From assembly GCA_958295855.1 (NCBI GenBank), contig OY282383.1, forward strand, positions 1 to 64,000: 64,000 nt of DNA, read 5' to 3'. Positions within the stretch are counted from its first letter, which is position 1. Each line of letters opens with the position of its first letter. The notes beneath the pieces are model-generated. The model had not been told where the DNA came from and searched no databases. It was given only the letters and a program-made list of their open reading frames with translations. The stretch is from an uncultured Poribacteria bacterium (lineage in GTDB: Bacteria > Poribacteria > WGA-4E > WGA-3G). A program made the position numbers and the translations under genes. This document shows, piece by piece, positions 8,653-16,432 of the stretch.

Positions 8653-11586
8653 ATGAACGTTTCCAACCCAGCACTTGAACAGCTCCTATGCGATGCGCTT
8701 GAGGGTGAAGTGCGCTTCGACCTGTATTCTAAAGCACTGTACAGCACAGATGCGAGCCTCTACCAGATACAACCGATAGGCGTTGTGATACCCAAACATA
8801 GACAGGACGTGGTGAAAACGGTACAAATTGCTGCGGAACACAACGTCCCGATTCTGCCTCGCGGTGGTGGCACCAGCCTGGCGGGGCAGAGCGTTGGGGA
8901 AGCGATTGTGTTGGATATGTCCAAATACATGAATTCGCTCCTTGAGGTTAACGTTGATGAGCGTTGGGCGCGCGTCCAACCCGGTATCGTCCTAGACGAG
9001 TTGAATCACATTCTCAAGCCCCATGGCCTGATGTATGCCCCTGATGTCGCCACGAGCAGTCGCGCGAATGTGGGAGGCACTATCGGTAACAATTCTGCAG
9101 GCTCGCATTCGCTCATCTATGGTAAAACTATCGACCATGTGATGTCGCTGGAGCTTGTGCTTGCGAATGCTGATGAAATAACCGCATCGCCGCTCTCTTA
9201 TACGGAATTGGCAGCGAAAAAGCAGGGGGATTCGTTAGAGGCAAACATCTATCGCGAACTCTGTAGAATTTGCGATGCCAATGCGGCTGAGATCCGGAAA
9301 CGCTACCCACGCATTTTGCGCCGCGTCGCTGGCTATAACCTTGATGAGTTTGTCGAAGATGCAGGTTCCAAGGAGGTAACCCCTTACCGACGAGATGGAT
9401 GCGATGCCGAATCCCCGTTTAGCCTGACAAAAATCCTGGTCGGTTCCGAGGGAACGCTTGCAACTACCGTTGAGGCGACAGTGAATCTTGTCCCAGTGCC
9501 CAAAATGACATGCTTGTGTGTGGTTCATTTTGCGTCCCTCGTTGAATCTATGGAGGCGATGCAAGCGATCTTGGCGTGTGAACCGACAGCGGTAGAATTG
9601 ATTGACAAAACAATACTGGATATGGCACGCGGCTCCTTGGCGTTTTCACGGCTGACCGCCTTTATTCAGGGCGATCCGGATGCGCTCCTTGCGGTTGAAT
9701 TTTACGGTGAGACAGAATCGGAGCTGCGTGTGCAATTGGAACGGCTTGAGAAAACGTTGAAAACGGCAGGATTCGGGTATGCATTTGTGCGGTGTCTCAC
9801 TGCTGAGGAAAAAGGGCGCGTGTGGGAAACCCGGAAAGCCGGGCTTGGCTTGTTGATGGGAATGAAGGGCGATGCCAAACCTGTGGGCTTTGTGGAGGAT
9901 GCCGCAGTACCGATTGAAAATCTGCCGGAATATGTCCGCCGCTTTGACGAGATTGTCAAAGCACATGATACCACTGCCGCCTACTACGCCCATGCAAGCG
10001 TCGGGCTTTTGCACAATCGCCCGATTGTGAATCTCAAATCCGAAACAGATATTCAGAAAATGCACAACATTGCCCGGGATGTCCGGGACCTACTGATGGA
10101 GCTTGATGGGGCGATGAGCGGTGAACACGGCGATGGGCTCGTCCGAAGTGAGTGGATTGAGAGCATGTTCGGGCCACAGATTTATCAGGCACTCCGCGAA
10201 GTCAAAAACGCTTTTGACCCGGGGGGCATTATGAATCCGGGTAAAATTATTGATGCCCCGCCGATGACCGAGAATCTGCGGTTTGGTGCAAAATACAACA
10301 CCATTAAAATTGATACCTATTTCGACTTTTCGAGTCAAGATGGATTTGGTGGGGCGATTGAAATGTGCAACGGGGTGGGCGCGTGCAGAAAAACGCTTAC
10401 CGGCACGATGTGTCCATCTTTTATCGGCACACGAGAAGAGGAACATTCGACGCGCGGGCGTGCAAACGCGCTCCGCTCTATTATTTCGGGTGATTTGCCA
10501 CATACAGATTTCACGAGTGAACGTCTCTACGAGGTGCTTGATTTGTGCCTGGGATGCAAAGCCTGCAAGGCGGAATGTCCATCGAACGTGGATATGGCGA
10601 AGATTAAATATGAGGTGCTGGCACACTACCATAAAGCAAACGGGCTCCCGTTGCGAAATCGACTCTTCGGAGAAATCGGCTCGCTCGCCGCTGTCGGCTC
10701 GGCGTTTGCGCCAGTGTCGAATTGGGCGACGAACAACGCACTTTCCAAGTGGGTGGCAGAAAAACTGCTCGGCGTAGACCGGCAGCGGGATATGCCTACC
10801 TTCGTTCACCAAACCTTTGAGAAATGGTTCCGAAAACGCCGGGGCACGCACGCCACCAGCAAAAAGGTCGTGCTGTTTCACGATACCTTTATGAATCACA
10901 GTGAACCCAATATAGGTAAGGCAGCCGTGCATGTCTTGGAATCTGCGGGATATGAGGTAATCTTGCCGGAAAAACGGTGCTGTGGCAGGCCCCTTATCTC
11001 TGAGGGCATGCTTGACAGAGCCGCCTTGAATGCACGTTACAACATTGACTCCCTCCGGGCCTATGCTGACGAGGGAATTCCGATTGTTGGGTGTGAGCCG
11101 AGCTGCACTTCCACGCTCACCGATGATTACGTTGAGCTGATCGGTACGCCTGATGCCAAACGGGTGGCTGACGCGACCTGTTCGTTGGAGGAGTTCGTTA
11201 CGCGCTTGGCTGAAAAGGGGGAAATGCCACTCACTTTTGAAACTGCGCCGCGCGATATTTTACTACACGGACACTGTCACCAAAAGGCTCTCGTCGGTAT
11301 CCAGCCCACTGTACAGATGCTGTCTTTACCGCCCGGGCACAACGTTACAGTCATTGATTCCAGTTGTTGTGGCATGGCAGGGGCCTTCGGCTATGAGAAG
11401 GCACATTATGAACTCTCTATGAAGATTGGGGAGTTGCGTCTTTTTAAGGCTATCCGTGAAGGACAGCAGAACAATGTCACGCTCAGTGCCGCCGGGTTTT
11501 CTTGTAGACACCAAATTGAACATGGCACCGGTGTGCAGCCGAAGCATCCGATTGAGCTGTTAAGCGAAGTCATAAGGCAAGCCTGA
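8653..11586 (+). CDS. FAD-linked and Fe-S 2-hydroxyacid dehydrogenase (YdiJ-like)
   Basis: 977 residues, membrane-peripheral flavoprotein oxidising a D-2-hydroxyacid; the three-part architecture is that of E. coli YdiJ. FAD_binding_4 (about 30-260) shows ILPRGGGTSLAGQSVG; the flavin-oxidase C domain runs to about 540; then the link CNGVGACRKTLTGTMCPSF leads to one 4Fe-4S site CLGCKACKAECP (about 635). The C-terminal half carries two CCG cysteine-rich domains (CCGRPLISEGML and CCGMAGAFGYEKAHYE) that pass electrons onward. The substrate could be D-lactate, glycolate or D-2-hydroxyglutarate; the sequence does not decide. The ribosome-binding site is weak. The Nramp-like gene follows 27 bp later. 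Confidence 0.85.
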   Translation: MNVSNPALEQLLCDALEGEVRFDLYSKALYSTDASLYQIQPIGVVIPKHRQDVVKTVQIAAEHNVPILPRGGGTSLAGQSVGEAIVLDMSKYMNSLLEVNVDERWARVQPGIVLDELNHILKPHGLMYAPDVATSSRANVGGTIGNNSAGSHSLIYGKTIDHVMSLELVLANADEITASPLSYTELAAKKQGDSLEANIYRELCRICDANAAEIRKRYPRILRRVAGYNLDEFVEDAGSKEVTPYRRDGCDAESPFSLTKILVGSEGTLATTVEATVNLVPVPKMTCLCVVHFASLVESMEAMQAILACEPTAVELIDKTILDMARGSLAFSRLTAFIQGDPDALLAVEFYGETESELRVQLERLEKTLKTAGFGYAFVRCLTAEEKGRVWETRKAGLGLLMGMKGDAKPVGFVEDAAVPIENLPEYVRRFDEIVKAHDTTAAYYAHASVGLLHNRPIVNLKSETDIQKMHNIARDVRDLLMELDGAMSGEHGDGLVRSEWIESMFGPQIYQALREVKNAFDPGGIMNPGKIIDAPPMTENLRFGAKYNTIKIDTYFDFSSQDGFGGAIEMCNGVGACRKTLTGTMCPSFIGTREEEHSTRGRANALRSIISGDLPHTDFTSERLYEVLDLCLGCKACKAECPSNVDMAKIKYEVLAHYHKANGLPLRNRLFGEIGSLAAVGSAFAPVSNWATNNALSKWVAEKLLGVDRQRDMPTFVHQTFEKWFRKRRGTHATSKKVVLFHDTFMNHSEPNIGKAAVHVLESAGYEVILPEKRCCGRPLISEGMLDRAALNARYNIDSLRAYADEGIPIVGCEPSCTSTLTDDYVELIGTPDAKRVADATCSLEEFVTRLAEKGEMPLTFETAPRDILLHGHCHQKALVGIQPTVQMLSLPPGHNVTVIDSSCCGMAGAFGYEKAHYELSMKIGELRLFKAIREGQQNNVTLSAAGFSCRHQIEHGTGVQPKHPIELLSEVIRQA

Positions 11587-11613
11587 GCGTTAAGCACGGG
11601 AGAAAAAAAACGA

Positions 11614-13044
11614 ATGTCTAGGATATATCAACCGCTTGACGATTTTAAAATCGTTGAGTTACCCGAAAAACAGTTGCCTTTCTGGAAAATTGCAGGGCCC
11701 GGGGCGATCTTAGTCGGGCTATCTATTGGTGCTGGCGAGATTGTGATTTGGCCGCGCATCGCCGCAGAATATGGCGGGGGCATGGTCTGGGCGGCGGTCC
11801 TCGGTGTCTTTCTGCAACTCTGGATTAACTTTGAGGTGGGGCGGTGGACAATAGCGACTGGCGAAACGGTGTATACCGGCTATAGCCGTATCTGGCGTGG
11901 CTTTGCGCCGTTGTTTATCGTGCTCACTGTGGTAGGATGGATTGCACCCGGTTGGGCGCGGGCATCGGGGCTCGCGCTCAAGGCACTTCTGATTGGCCCG
12001 GATGGGTGGGGTTCGGATACCTTTTGGACAATCATAACATTCGCGGCTGTTGCGTTCATTCTCTTCGGTCCGAAAATGGTCTATCAGTCTGTCGAAGGTA
12101 CTGTTGAAGCACTCGTTGCTGTGGTGACAATAGGGCTGATTCTGGTCGCGATTGCTGTCGGCTCGATGGATACCTGGAAGGAACTCGGTTCTGGTTTAAT
12201 AAACGTGGGTTACAAACATCCGGACATGTCAGTGAAACAGATGTTTATCGCGTTGGTGTTCGCGGGGGCAGGGGGTACTGCGAATCTCTTCTATACGTTC
12301 TATCTGCGCGATAAAAATATCGGGATGGGCGCGCAATTGCCGGGACTCCAAAATCCACTTCGCGGCAGAAGCGAGACGGTGCCTGCTACAGGGTTTCTCT
12401 TTGAAGAGACAGAAGAAAATCACAGACGCTTCACGGCATGGTGGCGCTATGTCAAACGCGACCAGATGCTTTTCTTTTGGGCACTGAACACGTTCACGAT
12501 TCTACTCTTCATTTTTGGGGCACTTGCGGTTTTATATCCGAAGGGGATTGTGCCGGAGGCCGGCAAACTCATCGACGACGAAGCGGAAATATTAAAAGAA
12601 ATCTGGGGGGCTCCCGGGCGCGTTATTTTTCTGCTTGTGGGTGTTGCAACGCTCTTCGGGACGCAGCTTGCGCTAGTTGATGGTGTAAGCCGCTCCATTT
12701 CTGATATTATCTATACCAATTTTCGGGGAGCGCGACACCGAAGTTTGAGTTGGTGGTATCTCCTCGTCGCTGGCATCTGGATTGTCGGCGGATGCGTGAT
12801 AACCTTTGTGATGGAGCAGTTAAACGTCAGCGAGTTAGGGTTTCTTTTTAATGCCGCCTATATGGGTGGGTTCGCCATGGCGATTTATGTCCCCCTCACG
12901 CTCTATATGAACCGCCGATTTTTACCGAAGTTTGCCAAACCCAAACGGTTTTCCACAGTGATGATGCTTATCGCGTCAGCTGTCTATATCGGGTTTGCAA
13001 TTTCAAGCATTGTCTGGGAAGTTAAACAATTTTTCGGAGGCTAA
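11614..13044 (+). CDS. Nramp-family transporter, divergent substrate motifs
   Basis: 476 residues, about 11 membrane segments, with the overall Nramp (LeuT-fold) pattern. In TM1, where metal transporters carry DPGN, this protein has GPGAILVGLSIGAGE; in TM6, where MPH is expected, it reads FAGAGGTANLFYTF. Both metal-ligand motifs are therefore missing, so divalent-metal transport should not be assumed. It lies between the hydroxyacid dehydrogenase and phytanoyl-CoA dioxygenase genes (2 bp from the latter), which suggests a role in uptake of an organic acid or other substrate, but that is inference from position only. Confidence 0.75.
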   Translation: MSRIYQPLDDFKIVELPEKQLPFWKIAGPGAILVGLSIGAGEIVIWPRIAAEYGGGMVWAAVLGVFLQLWINFEVGRWTIATGETVYTGYSRIWRGFAPLFIVLTVVGWIAPGWARASGLALKALLIGPDGWGSDTFWTIITFAAVAFILFGPKMVYQSVEGTVEALVAVVTIGLILVAIAVGSMDTWKELGSGLINVGYKHPDMSVKQMFIALVFAGAGGTANLFYTFYLRDKNIGMGAQLPGLQNPLRGRSETVPATGFLFEETEENHRRFTAWWRYVKRDQMLFFWALNTFTILLFIFGALAVLYPKGIVPEAGKLIDDEAEILKEIWGAPGRVIFLLVGVATLFGTQLALVDGVSRSISDIIYTNFRGARHRSLSWWYLLVAGIWIVGGCVITFVMEQLNVSELGFLFNAAYMGGFAMAIYVPLTLYMNRRFLPKFAKPKRFSTVMMLIASAVYIGFAISSIVWEVKQFFGG

Positions 13045-13046
13045 CT

Positions 13047-13841
13047 ATGAACCTAAGCGCACAGAAGACCTTTTTTGAAACCGAGGGCTACCTTGTCGTT
13101 GAGAATCTCTTGTCCGCTGCCGAGGTCGCGGCGTGTCAAGCCGAAATTCACAGGTTACATCAACTCGCAGCAGACGAAGAAGGTGCTGCCAGAGGCCATT
13201 TTCAACGGGAGCCTTTTGCGAAAGCGGCTACGCAAGGTGAAAAACTCCCGGTACTTCGGAAGGCAGAAAATACTCGGCAGTACTCCGAAGTATTTCGAGC
13301 CCTGGCGCAGCATCCGAAACTTGTTGAGGTTGTCCAAAATTTAATCGGAGACGATCTGCTCCTCTTTAGAAGTACCTTGATGTTCAAGCCCGCGTTCCAC
13401 GGTTCATCGCACGGGTTACATCAAGATTCAGCGTATTGGCCGATGGAGCCGCCGAACCTCGTCACGGTGAGCATTGCGCTGAACGATGCAACGCCGGAAA
13501 ACGGTTGTTTCAAGGTTATTCCTAAGAGCCACCTGTGGGGGGTACAGGAATGGGGCGGTATTGCCCGCGAACAGGGGGCGGCACTCACCGACCGGGCGGA
13601 TGTCGCCGCACAGCAGATGGACGTGCCGCTCTCTGCTGGGAGCACGCTGTTTTTCCATAGCCTGATGGTGCACGGTTCCGGGCCAAACGCATCGCCGAAC
13701 CCGCGGAACACCGCGCTTTATGCCTACTTCTCGCCGCAGGTGCGGTATGTACCGAAAGGCGGAAAACCCGCGGAGAAAACTTTTCCTGTTGTCGCTGGAC
13801 TCGGGGGTAAGCTAGAATTAACCCTCGTCGCACAAAGCTGA
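13047..13841 (+). CDS. Phytanoyl-CoA dioxygenase (PhyH) family protein
   Basis: 264 residues, Fe(II)/2-oxoglutarate-dependent oxygenase. The iron facial triad is visible: HQD in GLHQDSAYWPMEPP (about 129-131) and the distal His in LMVHGSGPN (about 210), followed by the 2-oxoglutarate-binding Arg in NPRNTALYAYF. Family members hydroxylate small molecules or lipids; the natural substrate cannot be told. It begins 2 bp after the Nramp-like gene and is very probably co-transcribed with it. Confidence 0.87.
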   Translation: MNLSAQKTFFETEGYLVVENLLSAAEVAACQAEIHRLHQLAADEEGAARGHFQREPFAKAATQGEKLPVLRKAENTRQYSEVFRALAQHPKLVEVVQNLIGDDLLLFRSTLMFKPAFHGSSHGLHQDSAYWPMEPPNLVTVSIALNDATPENGCFKVIPKSHLWGVQEWGGIAREQGAALTDRADVAAQQMDVPLSAGSTLFFHSLMVHGSGPNASPNPRNTALYAYFSPQVRYVPKGGKPAEKTFPVVAGLGGKLELTLVAQS

Positions 13842-13936
13842 CCTGGGTTGCTGATGCAAGGATGGAAGGGGGAAGGATGGAAAAGTGCGACGCTTCCACG
13901 CCTCCAATCGAGAACATCCAATGAAGGAGAATGTCT

Positions 13937-14071
13937 ATGAAACTGACACGCCCGCGCCGGCCTATTCTTAAACGTGCGCGCATCCGAACACTTATTGTGT
14001 GGTATCTCATTTTGCTCGGTGGTATCCTCATCCTCGTCTGGAAAATGCCATCAATCGTCTCGCATCTGTAA
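13937..14071 (+). CDS. 44-residue basic single-span membrane protein
   Basis: A very short gene: ATG at 13937 with AAGGAGA centred nine bases upstream, stop TAA at 14069-14071. The N-terminus is strongly basic (MKLTRPRRPILKRARIRT), followed by one hydrophobic span (about residues 19-35, LIVWYLILLGGILILVW) and a short polar tail, which predicts N-in topology. It lies between the PhyH gene and the solute-binding protein gene, in the same direction. No family recognised. The ribosome-binding site plus textbook membrane pattern support it as real despite its length. Confidence 0.55.
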   Translation: MKLTRPRRPILKRARIRTLIVWYLILLGGILILVWKMPSIVSHL

Positions 14072-14148
14072 TGCCAACCTCATATCCATATCGCGAGGCC
14101 CCCGGGCCTCGCAATCTGACTGCACTGTAAAAAAGGAGCATCAAAAAC

Positions 14149-15516
14149 GTGTCCTATTTAAAGCCCTTAGGGGGTAACTTGAAAGGTTCCCATATTGCAA
14201 CGTGGGGAATTGTACTCTGTTTTTTGGCACTGCCTGCTGTCTTATTTGCCCAAGATGAACTTATCATTATTTCCCCACATCCGGAGGGCATTGAGACAGA
14301 ATTCGGCGAAAAATTTGAGATGTGGTACCACGAACAGACTGGCAGAACGGTTGAAACCGATTGGCGAGATGTAGGTGGGACCTCCTCTAACTACCGGTTT
14401 ATTGTCTCTGAGTTTGAACGCGTACCGGACAGCATCGACATCGATATATTCTTTGGCGGTGGCACCGACGTGTACCTCCGGCTCGTCGCGAAAGATTTGT
14501 TGATCCCTCACAAACTGCCTCCTACCCAGTTGGAGCAGATCCCACAGGCGTTCCATGGCATCCCTATCTATGATGCTGAGCATCGGTGGTATGGTGCAGC
14601 ATTATCCAGTTTCGGCATCATGTACAATGACGAGCTGCGCACCCTGCGGCAACTGCCCGAAGCCACCGCGTGGGAGGATTTGGGGGACGCGGCATTGCTC
14701 GGTACAATTGGCGCAGCAGACCCGAGGGAGAGTGGTTCCGCGCACATGATGTATGAGATTATCCTCCAAACCCACGGCTGGGAGGAAGGCTTTGCCCTTC
14801 TGACAAAAATCGGCGGGAATGTACGCGGATTCTCCGCGGGCGCCAATGTTATCCCGACAGATGTCGTCGCAGGGCAAGTCATTTACGGACTCGCCATCGA
14901 TTTTTACGCTTACGGACAGATTGCTGTCATCGGGGCAGATAAAATTAAGTACATCATGCCAAAGGATGGAACGGTTGTCAACCCCGACTCCATCGCTATC
15001 CTGAAAGGCGCACCGAATATGGCGGTGGCACAGAAGTTTATCGAGTTCGTTTTGTCTGAAAGCGCCCAAAAACTGTGGCTGCTCAGCGACACCGATGCGG
15101 AAGGCCCCTCATGGAAAGGGGGGTTGAACCGCGCAAGCGTCCTGCCTGCACTCTACGACAAACTCGGCGAACGATATGTCGTGACAAATCCGTTCACCAT
15201 GGAATCAACTCCCTTTCAATACGACGCGGAGAAGGGCGGTACGCGCTGGGATATCATCAGTGACCTCTTCGGTGTACTCATCATCGATTCTCATAAAGAC
15301 CTGGTTAATGCGTGGAAGGCGATTCGGAAATGTAAAGATCCGGAAAAGCGCGATGCAGCAATTGCGGCACTGGTGCAGATGCCGTTAACTGAAGAAGAGG
15401 CGATGCAGTTTGCGGAGAACAACTGGAAAAAGCCTGCATTCCGAAACCAAAAGATTAAGGAGTGGGGGCAGTTCGCGAAAAAGAAGTTCAAAGCAGCACG
15501 AGATCTGGCGAGATAA
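14149..15516 (+). CDS. ABC-type extracellular solute-binding protein (iron/thiamine-like cluster)
   Basis: 455 residues. A signal peptide ends near PAVLFAQDE, then a type 2 periplasmic binding fold begins with ELIIISPHPEGIETEFGEKFE, the pattern of bacterial solute-binding family 1 proteins that bind iron or phosphate-like anions. The middle has the hinge region GIMYNDELRTLRQLP and a late VIYGLAIDFYAYGQIA. It starts at GTG with AGGAG ten bases upstream. No permease or ATPase gene follows; the next gene is a DNA methyltransferase. The partner transporter must be elsewhere, so the ligand is unknown. Confidence 0.8.
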   Translation: MSYLKPLGGNLKGSHIATWGIVLCFLALPAVLFAQDELIIISPHPEGIETEFGEKFEMWYHEQTGRTVETDWRDVGGTSSNYRFIVSEFERVPDSIDIDIFFGGGTDVYLRLVAKDLLIPHKLPPTQLEQIPQAFHGIPIYDAEHRWYGAALSSFGIMYNDELRTLRQLPEATAWEDLGDAALLGTIGAADPRESGSAHMMYEIILQTHGWEEGFALLTKIGGNVRGFSAGANVIPTDVVAGQVIYGLAIDFYAYGQIAVIGADKIKYIMPKDGTVVNPDSIAILKGAPNMAVAQKFIEFVLSESAQKLWLLSDTDAEGPSWKGGLNRASVLPALYDKLGERYVVTNPFTMESTPFQYDAEKGGTRWDIISDLFGVLIIDSHKDLVNAWKAIRKCKDPEKRDAAIAALVQMPLTEEEAMQFAENNWKKPAFRNQKIKEWGQFAKKKFKAARDLAR

Positions 15517-15544
15517 TTTTATCAACTATGCGAAATGACTCACG

Positions 15545-16336
15545 ATGAAGACAAACCACATCATTACTGGCGATGCATGTCACGTGTTACCAGAACTCCC
15601 TGATGCCGCGTTCCAAGCCATCATCGCCGATCCGCCCTATTACAACGTCCTCACAGGCGAGGCGTGGGATACGCAATGGCCTTCCGAAGAGGCTTACCTC
15701 ACCTGGTCCCTGCAATGGGTGCGGGAGTGTATGCGGCTGCTAAAAGATGATGGACTTTTCTTCTGCTTCGGGCAACTCGGCAAGCGCGAGCATGTTTTTA
15801 TCCACCTGATGTCGCGGCTCTGTGCGGAATTCCAATTTCACGATCTGGTTATCTGGGATCGGGCTGTGGGGTATAACGAACGACGGGACAGCTTCACGCC
15901 GGCGTATGAGATGATTCTGGTGCTGCGGCAATCACAGGGGGGCGATAGGGTTAAGTTTATCAAGGATGCCGTGCGCGTGCCTTACGATGAGCAAACTATT
16001 GCGGCGTATCTCAAAGATCCCCGCTATAAGAACAAAGCCGCGCGGCATCAACACCTACAGGCAGGCAAATACGCGACCAATCTCCTGCGGGTGCCAAGTC
16101 TAAAAGGTGCCTCAAAGGAAAAATGCGGGCATCCGAGCCAGAAGCCTGCCGCGCTCATCGAGAAACTTATTCTCTGTTCAACCGACGTGGGTGACACCGT
16201 GCTGGATGCGTTTTTGGGTTCGGGGACTACGGCGGCTGTCGCGCAAACGTTGGGAAGGCAGTGGGTAGGGGTAGAGGTGAACCCGCACTATGTTGAGATG
16301 GCGAATCAACGCATGGCGGGGCTCCTTCAGATGTAG
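15545..16336 (+). CDS. Beta-class DNA methyltransferase
   Basis: 263 residues. Motif IV DPPYYN (about residue 34) comes before the AdoMet motif (VLDAFLGSGTTAAVAQ, about 220), the order that defines the beta class of amino-methyltransferases; DPPY favours N6-adenine. The intervening 120 residues hold the target-recognition part. GHPSQKP before motif X is typical of the family. Its recognition site cannot be read from sequence. It lies 97 bp upstream of a nuclease-methyltransferase fusion gene on the same strand, so the two may form one restriction-modification or epigenetic module; a solitary regulatory methylase is the alternative. Confidence 0.87.
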   Translation: MKTNHIITGDACHVLPELPDAAFQAIIADPPYYNVLTGEAWDTQWPSEEAYLTWSLQWVRECMRLLKDDGLFFCFGQLGKREHVFIHLMSRLCAEFQFHDLVIWDRAVGYNERRDSFTPAYEMILVLRQSQGGDRVKFIKDAVRVPYDEQTIAAYLKDPRYKNKAARHQHLQAGKYATNLLRVPSLKGASKEKCGHPSQKPAALIEKLILCSTDVGDTVLDAFLGSGTTAAVAQTLGRQWVGVEVNPHYVEMANQRMAGLLQM

Positions 16337-16432
16337 GGATAACGCCACACTCAGCGATAGGCGCGCTTGCCACGGGACAGGTTTGTAGTCGTGCAATTCA
16401 TCGCACATTGTAGGAGGAGTCCAAGAAACATC

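Noticed and set aside
9646..10932. Long minus-strand open frames across the hydroxyacid dehydrogenase gene.
   Set aside because: Shadows of the plus-strand gene, which has strong family motifs through the whole region.
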